Assembly (NCBI GenBank): GCA_021818125.1 | Contig: JAKAFG010000071.1 | Coordinates: 1-9,077, forward strand | Reading direction: 5' to 3' | Origin: Pseudomonadota bacterium | GTDB taxonomy: Bacteria > Pseudomonadota > Gammaproteobacteria > Acidithiobacillales > Acidithiobacillaceae | DNA length: 9,077 nt | In this document: in pieces, positions 1 through 7,044 of the stretch | How positions within the stretch are numbered: the first letter of the stretch is position 1 | Layout of the letters: each line of letters starts with the position of its first letter | Translations under genes and position numbers: made by a program | The notes under the pieces: model-generated | What the model saw: only the letters and a program-made list of their open reading frames with translations | The model's database searches: none | Told to the model about the DNA's origin: nothing

Positions 1-206
1 GGCGTAAAGCGGAAGAGCCAGGACGTTCCCTCTGCCTGCAGAGATTCTTTATGGAACAGACGATACAGATCGCGGTAGCTCTGCCAGCAGCCAGCCGGTC
101 GCCGGTTCTGCAGGATCGCCCGCAATGCCCGCAGCAGGCCGGCAAAGAGCGGCGCCAGAAACGCCACCAGCAGCACCTGCGCCAGTTCCAGCAGTATGGC
201 GGTCAT
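1..206 (-). CDS. hyfC: Hydrogenase-4 subunit C / formate hydrogenlyase subunit 4 (NuoH-like membrane subunit), N-terminal part
   Basis: Only the first 68 residues are in the window; the gene runs off the left edge. The start ATG overlaps the hyfB stop codon as ATGA (203-206), so it is probably translationally coupled to hyfB. I translated it directly from the minus strand. Residues 4-30 form a hydrophobic first membrane segment. Then come QNRR (33-36), YRDL (44-47) and HKES (52-55), the conserved cytoplasmic loop of the HyfC/HycD/NuoH family (typically QNRRGP..Q.YRDL.KL..KE). In the family this subunit sits in the membrane at the base of the hydrophilic arm and couples electron transfer at the NiFe module to ion movement in HyfB-type subunits. 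Position directly after hyfB matches the E. coli hyf order. HycD and HyfC cannot be told apart from this fragment; the hyf context favours HyfC. Confidence 0.88.
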   Translation of the reverse strand, partial: MTAILLELAQVLLVAFLAPLFAGLLRALRAILQNRRPAGCWQSYRDLYRLFHKESLQAEGTSWLFRFT

Positions 207-2185
207 CGCCAGAGCGCCAGCAGGATCAGCAGGGTCAGAAAACTGTAAAGCAGATATAAGGTGATGCGACCCTGCTGCAGGCGCAGCACCTGCGCCGAGA
301 GCCAGAGGACGATGCGGTTCAGGGGTTGATAGATGCCGCGGTACACGGGCTCGCCGATCCGTACCCGCCAGCGGCCGGCATCGTCCGCCTGCCGCTCCGC
401 CTGATACAGTGGGGCGAAGATGCGCAGGAGGGGTTGCACAAAGCCCAGTGGGCTATCCTGCATGGTCGGCGTCCGGACGGGAAAACCGCAGGCCCAGACC
501 GGCACGCGCCGCAAGGGCCGGCCAAAGAGGCTCCAGATCAGGATAAAACCCAGACCCAGGGCGGTCGCCATGCCGAGGAAGAAAATGACCGGACTGTAAC
601 TGGCGCGTTGTGCGGAGACTGGGGTCAGCCACAACCCTTGCTGGACGGCGAAACCCTGACCGAGCAACTCCTGCAACACCGGATGCAGTAGATTCAACAG
701 GACACCCGGAAAGAGTCCGAGGAAAATACAGGCGACACTAAGCAGGGCCATGGCCGACCGTTCCCAGCGTCCAGCCTCATGGACATGCCGGGTGCCGCGC
801 GGCTGACCGAGAAAGGCGATGCCGTAAAACTTGACCATGGCATAGGCCGCCAGAGCGACCGCCAGCACGACGCCGGAGGCTGCCAGGGGCAATGCTGCGC
901 TGAGGGTGCTTTGCGGCAGTGCGGGGGATAGCAGAAAGGCTTGCAGGAGCAGCCATTCAGAGACAAAGCCGTTGAGCGGCGGCAACCCGGCGATGGCGAG
1001 GGTGCCCAGGAGCATAAAAAATGCGGTCTGGGGCATCTGCCGGATCAGGCCACCCAGTCGATCCATGGCCACGCTGCCTGCCCCGTGCAGCACACTGCCA
1101 CTGCCGAGAAAAAGCAGGCCCTTGAAGAAGGCATGGTTCAGGGCGTGATACAGGGCGGCGGCCAGGGCCAGTGCCGCCAGGGCATTGAGCCCGTGCGCGC
1201 GGAAGATCAGGGCGAGGCCGAAAGCTACCATGATCAGGCCGATATTTTCTATGGAGGAATAGGCCAGCAGGCGCTTCATGTCGGTCTGGACGGCGGCGAA
1301 AAGCACACCGAAGAGGGCCGTCGTGAGCCCTACCACCAACACAAAGGGACCCCACCACAGGGCCAGCCTGCCGAGGAAGAGAAAATCCACCCGCAACATG
1401 CCATAGAAGGCCATCTGCAGCATCGCCCCGCTCATCAGCGCGGAGACTGGGGCGGGTGCGGCGGGATGGGCATCCGGCAGCCAGATATGCAGGGGGAGCA
1501 GACCCGCCTTGGCACTGAATCCGAAAAAGGTCAGGAGAAAGGCGGCCGATGCCCAGAATGGGTTGAGGGGGGCGTGCAGCATGGCGCTGAAAGGCCCGCC
1601 CTGGGCTATGGTCGTCCCGGCGAGGATGACGAAGCCCAGCAAAATGGCCAGCGCTCCCAGGTGGGCGATGAGCAGATAGAGGAAACCGGCATGGCGGCTG
1701 CCGGCCTCTTCATGCTCCGTCATCACCAGAAAATACGAGGCCAGCGCCATGATTTCCCAGGCGACCAGAAAAGTGAAGGCATTGGCCGCCAGCAGAACCA
1801 GCCCCATGCCCAGCAGAAAAGTGTGGTACTGGAGCATGAGCCGACGCAGTGTCGGCCCTGGCAGGGCGCGGAAATAGCCGGTGGCAAACAGAGTCACCGC
1901 GAAGGCCAGCAACCCTAGCAGGATCAGGAAAAATCCCGAGAGGGGATCGATCTGGAAAGACCAGGGCAGAGCGGGGAGGGGGCCGCGCAGTTGCAGGTTG
2001 TCCGGGGTGGCCGTCAGCGCGGTGAATCCGGCAATGGTCAGTAGCAGGGCGACCACGCTGCTCAGGGGAAAGACCAGCCGACAGGCGAGGGCCGGCCAGC
2101 CGCCCAGCAGAAAGCCCAATAGCCCTAGACCCAGCCAGAGCAATAATGCCCCGGTGGCCAGATCCAGCGGCAGGCAGGAGGTCAC
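203..2185 (-). CDS. hyfB: Hydrogenase-4 component B, proton-translocating antiporter-like subunit (NuoL/M family)
   Basis: The 660-residue polytopic membrane protein is close in length to E. coli HyfB (about 670) and resembles it throughout, including the C-terminal extension WACGF (564-568) and the VQPLLRIFAPLY region (573-584). The antiporter-like core shows the expected proton-path residues: E144 in VAWEIMALASYFLV, K226 in FGFSAKAGLLPLHIWLP, K304 in DMKRLLAYSSIENIG, H350/K355 in NHAFFKGLLFLGSG and K452 in VKFYG. In the family this subunit moves ions in a membrane-bound group-4 hydrogenase complex. Translation starts at GTG (2185-2183); this GTG overlaps the TGA stop of the upstream regulator gene, and the Shine-Dalgarno match is poor, which suggests coupling. 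The downstream gene hyfC overlaps by 4 bases. It could belong to a Hyf-like complex whose large subunit is not a true hydrogenase; that subunit is outside the window. Confidence 0.93.
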   Translation of the reverse strand: MTSCLPLDLATGALLLWLGLGLLGFLLGGWPALACRLVFPLSSVVALLLTIAGFTALTATPDNLQLRGPLPALPWSFQIDPLSGFFLILLGLLAFAVTLFATGYFRALPGPTLRRLMLQYHTFLLGMGLVLLAANAFTFLVAWEIMALASYFLVMTEHEEAGSRHAGFLYLLIAHLGALAILLGFVILAGTTIAQGGPFSAMLHAPLNPFWASAAFLLTFFGFSAKAGLLPLHIWLPDAHPAAPAPVSALMSGAMLQMAFYGMLRVDFLFLGRLALWWGPFVLVVGLTTALFGVLFAAVQTDMKRLLAYSSIENIGLIMVAFGLALIFRAHGLNALAALALAAALYHALNHAFFKGLLFLGSGSVLHGAGSVAMDRLGGLIRQMPQTAFFMLLGTLAIAGLPPLNGFVSEWLLLQAFLLSPALPQSTLSAALPLAASGVVLAVALAAYAMVKFYGIAFLGQPRGTRHVHEAGRWERSAMALLSVACIFLGLFPGVLLNLLHPVLQELLGQGFAVQQGLWLTPVSAQRASYSPVIFFLGMATALGLGFILIWSLFGRPLRRVPVWACGFPVRTPTMQDSPLGFVQPLLRIFAPLYQAERQADDAGRWRVRIGEPVYRGIYQPLNRIVLWLSAQVLRLQQGRITLYLLYSFLTLLILLALWR

Positions 2186-2727
2186 TGGGCTACCACCACC
2201 AGCAGGGTCGTTGCGGAGTGGCCGCGGTTGTGCCAGTTGTGGGGCAGACGCGGATCATAGTAAATGGCGTCGCCTTCCCTCAGTTCCGTGGTCACTCCGG
2301 ATTGCTCAAAAGCGGCTGTCCCGCGGATGACGATGGTGAACTCTTCTCCCTCGGCACTGGTATAGGGATGTTCCCCACACTCCCCGCCCGGTTCGAGTAC
2401 CATCAGCAGCGGTTGCATTTTCTTTTGCGGTAGGCCGCGGGCCAGCGGTTCCAGTGAAGCGTGGGAACCGGCACTGTAAAACTTGCGTCGGTCACCGCTG
2501 CGCATGATCCATGGCAAACCCGCCGTTTCTCCATCATCGAAAATCGCGACGATGGGGATCTGCAGCGCCGCGCAGATTTTTTCCAGCGTGGCGATGGAGG
2601 GGGAGTTCTGTCCGGCCTCTATCTGCGAGAGGGCGCTGGGGGAAATCTCGGCACGCGCCGCCAGTCCGCGCACGGACCAGCCTTTATCCTCGCGGAGTTG
2701 CCGAATTTTTTTGCAGACGTGTTCCAT
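2182..2727 (-). CDS. XRE-family transcriptional regulator with C-terminal cupin sensor domain
   Basis: The 181-residue protein has two parts. Residues 7-62 are a Cro/CI-type helix-turn-helix; SPSALSQIEAGQNSPSIATL (29-48) is the recognition region. Residues 105-179 are a cupin_2 beta barrel with candidate metal or ligand positions H120, E128/E129, H163 and H166, including GDAIYYDPRLPHNWHN (152-167). Family members of this architecture (for example E. coli PuuR and SutR) are small-molecule-responsive repressors or activators. The ligand here is unknown. The stop codon overlaps the hyfB GTG start (GTGA), so the regulator is the first gene of the hyf transcription unit or is co-transcribed with it. 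The ATG is the only plausible start, because an in-frame stop lies shortly upstream and the HTH begins at residue 7. The leader before it is pyrimidine-rich with no clear Shine-Dalgarno. A role in controlling hyf expression is inference from context. Confidence 0.9.
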   Translation of the reverse strand: MEHVCKKIRQLREDKGWSVRGLAARAEISPSALSQIEAGQNSPSIATLEKICAALQIPIVAIFDDGETAGLPWIMRSGDRRKFYSAGSHASLEPLARGLPQKKMQPLLMVLEPGGECGEHPYTSAEGEEFTIVIRGTAAFEQSGVTTELREGDAIYYDPRLPHNWHNRGHSATTLLVVVAQ

Positions 2728-2783
2728 GAGAGTGAGTGTACGTTAAAACACGCATCATGCAATCTATTTTGAACGGCATTCCC
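2728..2783 (-). promoter_or_regulatory. Intergenic region between ychF and the hyf regulator; possible operator, no convincing promoter
   Basis: This 56-base gap separates the housekeeping operon from the regulator-hyf module. Read on the minus strand it contains a small perfect inverted repeat, GCATgATGC (2752-2760), and a GTGT...ACAC pair with 4-base arms (2736-2751) within 25 bases of the regulator start. Such sites could be an autoregulatory operator, but the arms are short. I found no hairpin followed by a T-run to end ychF transcription, and no well-spaced -35/-10 pair. Read-through from ychF is therefore possible. Confidence 0.3.
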
Positions 2784-3875
2784 CTACACGTTGAACAAAA
2801 AATTCAACACATCCCCATCCTGCACCACGTATTCCTTCCCTTCCGCACGCATCTTGCCCGCTTCCTTGGCCCCGTGTTCGCCCTTGTACTGAATGAAATC
2901 GTCATAGGTGATGGTCTGGGCGCGGATGAAGCCGCGTTCAAAATCACTGTGGATCACCCCTGCCGCCTGTGGCGCCGTGGCCCCCACCGGGATGGTCCAG
3001 GCGCGGACCTCTTTGACGCCAGCGGTGAAGTAGGTCTGCAGACCCAGTAAACGGTAGGCCGCACGGATGATGCGGTTGAGGCCGGGCTCCTCCAGCCCCA
3101 AGTCCTGCAAGAAAGCGCTTTGCTCCTCTGGCTCCAGTTCTGCCAGCTCTGATTCTATGGCGGCGCAGACAGGCACCACACTCGCATGCCGTTCGGCCGC
3201 CCAGGCTTCCAGGGGTGCACGCCAGGGGCCACCCTGCAACTCGTCCTCAGCGATATTGGCAATGACCATGAGGGGTTTCATGGTCAGCAGACAGAGGCTG
3301 CGCAGATGCTCTTGCTCCTCGCTGTTCAGGTTCAGGCTGGCGGCCGGCTTGCCTTCATTGAGGTGGGGCAGGAGGCGGGTCATGGCGGCGACTTCGGCCA
3401 CCGCGTCTTTGTTGCCTCCCTTGGCTTGCCGCGCCACCCGCGCCTGGGCCTTCTCCACGGTGCTGAGATCGGCCAGAATCAGCTCCGTCAGCACCACCTC
3501 CAGATCCGCCACCGGGTCTACATGGCCACTCACATGGACCACGTTGGGGTCCTCAAAGCAGCGGGTGACCAAGGCAATGGCGTCTGTTTCGCGGATATGG
3601 GCGAGAAACTGGTTGCCCAGACCCTCACCCTGCGCTGCACCGGCCACCAGCCCGGCGATGTCCACGAACTCCATAGTGGCGTGCTGTACCTTCTGTGGTT
3701 TGACGATCTCTGACAGGGCCTCAAGACGGGGATCCGGCACGGCAACCAGGCCGACGTTCGGCTCAATCGTGCAGAAGGGATAGTTCTCCGCCGCGATACC
3801 CGCCCTGGTGATGGCGTTGAAAAGGGTGGATTTGCCGACATTGGGTAAGCCGACGATGCCGCAGGCCAAAGCCAT
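2784..3875 (-). CDS. ychF: Redox-regulated ribosome-associated ATPase YchF (Obg family, OLA1-like)
   Basis: The 363-residue length is identical to E. coli YchF. The P-loop is GLPNVGKST (9-17) and the G3 motif is DIAGL (72-76). The G4 position reads NIAE (207-210), not NKxD; this is the feature that gives YchF/OLA1 proteins ATP rather than GTP preference. A coiled-coil insertion (roughly 130-190) and a C-terminal TGS domain (about 278-361, with FERGFIRAQTI) complete the architecture. C35, in NYPFCTIEPN, matches the cysteine reported to mediate oxidative control in E. coli. The family binds ribosomes and influences stress responses and leaderless mRNA translation. The gene follows pth after 9 bases, a widely conserved pth-ychF pairing, with a Shine-Dalgarno TAGGAG 6 bases before the ATG. 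Confidence 0.97.
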   Translation of the reverse strand: MALACGIVGLPNVGKSTLFNAITRAGIAAENYPFCTIEPNVGLVAVPDPRLEALSEIVKPQKVQHATMEFVDIAGLVAGAAQGEGLGNQFLAHIRETDAIALVTRCFEDPNVVHVSGHVDPVADLEVVLTELILADLSTVEKAQARVARQAKGGNKDAVAEVAAMTRLLPHLNEGKPAASLNLNSEEQEHLRSLCLLTMKPLMVIANIAEDELQGGPWRAPLEAWAAERHASVVPVCAAIESELAELEPEEQSAFLQDLGLEEPGLNRIIRAAYRLLGLQTYFTAGVKEVRAWTIPVGATAPQAAGVIHSDFERGFIRAQTITYDDFIQYKGEHGAKEAGKMRAEGKEYVVQDGDVLNFLFNV

Positions 3876-3881
3876 AAGAAA

Positions 3882-3887
3882 CTCCTA
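3882..3887 (-). promoter_or_regulatory. Ribosome binding site of ychF overlapping the pth stop codon
   Basis: On the minus strand the bases read TAGGAG: TAG is the pth stop codon and AGGAG is the Shine-Dalgarno, 6 bases before the ychF ATG at 3875. A ribosome terminating on pth therefore sits on the ychF initiation site, which fits coupled expression. Confidence 0.8.
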
Positions 3888-4454
3888 ATCGCTATGCAGG
3901 GTTTTTTGTGCCGCATCCGTGCGGCCGCTGAGAAAATCGGGAAGTACGCTGAGACTGCGTTCAATCGCCTCGTCAATCAGGGTCTTATCCGCTGCCATTG
4001 GAGTGCCAAGCACATAACCGATGACCGCATCTTTGTGCCCCGGATGGCCGATACCGATGCGTAGCCGCCAGTAATCGCGGGTGCCCAGGGCACGGTCGAG
4101 ATCGCGTAAGCCGTTGTGCCCGCCATGACCACCACCGCGTTTCAGCCGTGCCATACCTGGGGGCAGGTCCAGCTCATCATGCATCACCAGAATCCGTTCT
4201 ATGGGCACTTTATAAAAGGCCGCCATAGCCTGTACCGGGCCACCGCTGCGGTTCATGAAATCCTGAGGCATACACAGCCCCAGTTCCAGTCCGGAAGCTC
4301 GTGCCGTAGCGGCCAGGCAATGCCAGCGCTTCTCCATACGCAAAGACGCCCCGACCCGATCCGCAAGGGTTTGGAGCGTCCAAAAACCGGCATTATGGCG
4401 GGTCCGGGCGTATTCCGCGCCGGGGTTACCCAGGCCCGCCAACAACCAGTCCAT
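3885..4454 (-). CDS. pth: Peptidyl-tRNA hydrolase
   Basis: The 189-residue enzyme cleaves the ester bond of peptidyl-tRNAs released from stalled ribosomes, recycling tRNA in the cytoplasm. All family catalytic and substrate-binding positions are present with E. coli numbering: N10 in GLGNPG, H20 in TRHNAGF (catalytic base), N68 in FMNRSG, D93 in HDELDLPPG and N114 in GGHNGLRDL. The gene lies 6 bases after rplY and 9 bases before ychF, a common bacterial arrangement of translation genes. Its Shine-Dalgarno-like GAGG is part of TGAGG, which contains the rplY stop codon, with only 4 bases to the ATG. No oddities in length or active site. Confidence 0.97.
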   Translation of the reverse strand: MDWLLAGLGNPGAEYARTRHNAGFWTLQTLADRVGASLRMEKRWHCLAATARASGLELGLCMPQDFMNRSGGPVQAMAAFYKVPIERILVMHDELDLPPGMARLKRGGGHGGHNGLRDLDRALGTRDYWRLRIGIGHPGHKDAVIGYVLGTPMAADKTLIDEAIERSLSVLPDFLSGRTDAAQKTLHSD

Positions 4455-4460
4455 AAGGCC

Positions 4461-5069
4461 TCAGGCGGTGGTCTCCGGGGCCTCTTCCGCCTCGGCACCG
4501 GTACGCGGATTGTGGATGGAGACGACTTCCTTGTCGTCCTCATGCAGCAAAGGCACCAGGGTCACGCCGACGGGCATACTGATCTGCGACAAATGCAGAC
4601 TTTCACCCGTGTGTAGCCCGGCGATGTCCACTTCGATGGCTTCCGGTAGGCGATCCACTGGTGCTTCCACTTCCACTTCCACCAGGGCGCGATGCAGTAC
4701 ACCGCCTGCCTTGAGGCCGACACAGGTGCTTTCGTTCAGGAAGTGGACGGGCACATGCAAACGCACCTGTTCGCCGGCATGAACGCGTAAAAAGTCCATG
4801 TGCAGCACTTCTTCTTTGTAGGGGTGCATCTGAATGTCGCGGATGAGCGCCGTCTCGTTGCTGTTGGGGAACTGCAGCGTAATAACGTGGGTGTATGCGC
4901 GCTCGTCGGGCAGCAGTTTGCGCAGCAAGCGGGCTTCAATACTAAGACCTATCGCGGCCTTGCCATCACCATAAAGCACGGCGGGTACCATGCCGGTACG
5001 ACGCAGGCGACGGCTGGCACGACGGCCGTTATCTTCACGCGGCTGGGCCGCAATCGCAAAATCTGTCAT
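4461..5069 (-). CDS. rplY: 50S ribosomal protein L25, long CTC/TL5 form
   Basis: The protein has 202 residues, the long two-domain form found in many bacteria (E. coli L25 has only the N-terminal domain). Residues 1-97 are the 5S rRNA-binding L25 domain, with RTGMVPAVLYG (24-34), RDIQMHP (77-83) and HMDFLRV (90-96). Residues 100-188 are the TL5/CTC beta domain, with GGVLHRALVEVEVEAP (122-137). A short acidic tail follows (GAEAEEAPETTA). The gene is 12 bases downstream of mrdA and 6 bases upstream of pth. Its Shine-Dalgarno TAAGGAG is strong, lies 8 bases before the ATG and includes the mrdA stop codon. The rplY-pth-ychF order is conserved in many bacteria, often preceded by prs rather than by a PBP gene as here. 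Confidence 0.97.
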   Translation of the reverse strand: MTDFAIAAQPREDNGRRASRRLRRTGMVPAVLYGDGKAAIGLSIEARLLRKLLPDERAYTHVITLQFPNSNETALIRDIQMHPYKEEVLHMDFLRVHAGEQVRLHVPVHFLNESTCVGLKAGGVLHRALVEVEVEAPVDRLPEAIEVDIAGLHTGESLHLSQISMPVGVTLVPLLHEDDKEVVSIHNPRTGAEAEEAPETTA

Positions 5070-5077
5070 TTTTGGGA

Positions 5078-5084
5078 CTCCTTA
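5078..5084 (-). promoter_or_regulatory. Ribosome binding site of rplY overlapping the mrdA stop codon
   Basis: On the minus strand the bases read TAAGGAG: TAA is the mrdA stop codon and AAGGAG a near-perfect Shine-Dalgarno, 8 bases before the rplY ATG at 5069. This fixes the rplY start and implies that mrdA and rplY share a transcript. Confidence 0.85.
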
Positions 5085-6992
5085 TGGTCTAGTGGAATGA
5101 GCGGGGCGAGGGTTGACAGAACCTTTCTCCCCAATAGCAAGGCGCGCATCATAATGTGCTGCGGTTTTTTCAGCAACTATTTCCGGTGTTTTTTCATCGG
5201 GCTGTAAATAGGCTTTGATTACCGCACGGGCTACCGGCAGGGCTTGCCAGGCGTTGTGCCCGCCATACTCCACCACTACGGCGACGGCGATTTTGGGGTG
5301 ATGTACCGGGGCCCAGCCTATAAAAAGGGAGTCGTTGTTATAGACGGTGTGGCCATTTTTGTAACCCACCGGTACCTGTGCCGTCCCCGTTTTTCCGGCA
5401 ATGGTAATGCCGGGAATGCTGACGGTATGACAGGTACCGATTGCGACACAGGCCTCCATACCCTTATGGACGGCATGCATGGCCGCTGCCGGAATGTGCA
5501 GATTAACGGGCGGCGCATTGGGAATGGTCGCTGTCTGGCCGGTGTTCGGGTTAATGAAGGCTTTAGCGACCTGAGGCTGAATCAGATAGCCGCCGTTGGC
5601 GAGGGCGGAGACCGCGCGGGCTAACTGCAATGGCGTTTCCAGCAAATAACCCTGACCGATTCCGAGAATGACGGAATCTCCCGTGTACCAAGGCGCATGC
5701 AGATGCTTACGCTTCCAGGCGGGGGTCGGTACCAGACCACTGGCGCCGCCCGGCAGGTCGATGGGGGGTTTTCTGCCGAAGCCAAATCGCCACAAGGTCT
5801 TGTCCTGCAGAGCGATGCCCATCTTCACTGCGAGCTTGTAGTAAAAGACATCCACCGACCAGGCCAGGGCCTTGGTTATGCCCGTGTTGCCAAAACCCGC
5901 CCGGTTCCAGTCCCAGTAGGTATGACCGCCGAGTTGGTAGTTACCTGCACAAAATGTATGGAAATCAGGCGTAATCACGCCTTCCTGCACGGCCTGAATG
6001 GAGTAGAACGGCTTGGCGCAGGACCCTGGTGGATAGAGGCCATTATCGGCGCGGTTCATCAGCGGACGTCCCCGGTTATCGAGCAGGCTCTGCCAGTGCG
6101 CTGTGCTGATGCCATCCACGAACCAGTTGGCATTAAAGCTGGGGCTGGTGACCATGGCCAGTACGGCGCCATTGTTAGGGTCCAAAGCGACGACGGCGCC
6201 ACGATACCCTTTGCCCTGGAAGGCCCTTGCCCCCGCCTGCTGCACACGCACGCGCAAGTGCGTGAGCAGATTATCTCCGGGGTGCGCGGGGATATCGCGC
6301 AGGGTGCCCACCTGTAGGCCGCGTGCGTTGATATCCTTGATCTGATAACCCATGGTGCCGCGTAGCTGGCGTTCGTAATAGCGCTCCAGACCATTCTTGC
6401 CAATATAGTTGCGACCAACATAATGACTGGCGTGAAAATCCTTCAGGTCGGTGGCAGTAATAGGGCCGACATAGCCGACGACATGGGAGAACAGTGCGTC
6501 GTAGGGATAATGGCGATGGAGCATGGCGACGACCCGCACCCCGGGCAGATCCAGCGCGCGCACGGCGATAGCGGCGATCTGTGTCGATGTCAGACCGGCC
6601 TTGAGGACCACCGGATCGAAATCCGGCTTTCCCAGACGCCGGTCCTGAAATTGGCGCATATCGTCTGTACTCAGCCCGAGCATTTGCTGTAGATGCTGCA
6701 ACGTCTCCCGCAAATGGGGCGTCTGGTCGGGGGTGATTTCCACGGCATAGGTGGGCTGGTTTTCCGCCAGCACCTCACCGTGATCGGCAAGCACCAGACC
6801 GCGGGGCGGGGCGACGGGGACGAGAGCCGCATGATTATCATAGGCCAGGGTGCGGAACTTGGAAAAATGCAGCACCTCCAGGTCCATGACGCGCAGTACG
6901 ACGAGCAGAATCGCCAGCAGCATCAGGCCAGTCGCTACACCGAGCCGGAAGCGAAAGTCGCGATTACGTTTGGCAGGGTCAGAAAGAGGCAT
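5082..6992 (-). CDS. mrdA: Penicillin-binding protein 2 (class B, peptidoglycan D,D-transpeptidase)
   Basis: The 636-residue protein (E. coli PBP2: 633) crosslinks peptidoglycan during cell elongation. It has a short cytoplasmic N-terminus, one membrane anchor (about 16-37), a pedestal domain (about 55-245, including PRG at 63-65) and a transpeptidase domain (about 260-595). The catalytic motifs are S324-C-A-K327 in YPPGSCAKPF, S379-V-D381 in AWSVDVFYYKLA (PBP2 uses SxD) and K534-T-G in IAGKTGTAQV. FCAGNYQL (347-354) and IGIGQGYLLETPLQLA (443-458) are also typical of PBP2. The Cys next to the catalytic Ser, and the C514/C521 pair, are unusual. The ATG has only a weak Shine-Dalgarno upstream, but an in-frame stop 18 bases before it leaves no better start. 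mrdA is usually followed by rodA; here rplY follows, and the gene diverges from the zap operon. Confidence 0.95.
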   Translation of the reverse strand: MPLSDPAKRNRDFRFRLGVATGLMLLAILLVVLRVMDLEVLHFSKFRTLAYDNHAALVPVAPPRGLVLADHGEVLAENQPTYAVEITPDQTPHLRETLQHLQQMLGLSTDDMRQFQDRRLGKPDFDPVVLKAGLTSTQIAAIAVRALDLPGVRVVAMLHRHYPYDALFSHVVGYVGPITATDLKDFHASHYVGRNYIGKNGLERYYERQLRGTMGYQIKDINARGLQVGTLRDIPAHPGDNLLTHLRVRVQQAGARAFQGKGYRGAVVALDPNNGAVLAMVTSPSFNANWFVDGISTAHWQSLLDNRGRPLMNRADNGLYPPGSCAKPFYSIQAVQEGVITPDFHTFCAGNYQLGGHTYWDWNRAGFGNTGITKALAWSVDVFYYKLAVKMGIALQDKTLWRFGFGRKPPIDLPGGASGLVPTPAWKRKHLHAPWYTGDSVILGIGQGYLLETPLQLARAVSALANGGYLIQPQVAKAFINPNTGQTATIPNAPPVNLHIPAAAMHAVHKGMEACVAIGTCHTVSIPGITIAGKTGTAQVPVGYKNGHTVYNNDSLFIGWAPVHHPKIAVAVVVEYGGHNAWQALPVARAVIKAYLQPDEKTPEIVAEKTAAHYDARLAIGEKGSVNPRPAHSTRP

Positions 6993-7015
6993 AATCGGGA
7001 ACGACCTGGTTCAGT

Positions 7016-7044
7016 TTGCAAATGGCTGGGACGCTTCGTACACT
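7016..7044 (+). promoter_or_regulatory. Candidate sigma-70 promoter for the zapB-like/zapA/6S/fau operon
   Basis: TTGCAA (7016-7021) and TACACT (7039-7044) are separated by 17 bases, each matching 4 of 6 consensus positions. A start near 7051 would leave about 30 bases of leader before the first gene. It lies in the divergent region opposite mrdA; I saw no comparably good promoter for mrdA on the other strand. Confidence 0.5.

Noticed and set aside
941..1918. Long open frame (325 codons) on the plus strand, opposite hyfB
   Set aside because: The product is rich in Gly, Gln, Glu and His with no recognisable domain, as expected from reading a Leu/Ala-rich membrane protein gene in antisense. 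HyfB on the other strand is unambiguous.
2728..2783. Sigma-54 (-24/-12) promoter for hyf, as in E. coli
   Set aside because: A TTGCAT resembling a -12 element is present on the minus strand, but the required GG is missing at the proper distance upstream.
3067..3783. Ser/Arg-rich 238-codon open frame antisense to ychF
   Set aside because: Composition is typical of an antisense shadow in GC-rich DNA; ychF is certain.
5697..6692. Plus-strand open frames opposite mrdA
   Set aside because: No family resemblance, no ribosome binding sites, and fully covered by a well-conserved PBP2.
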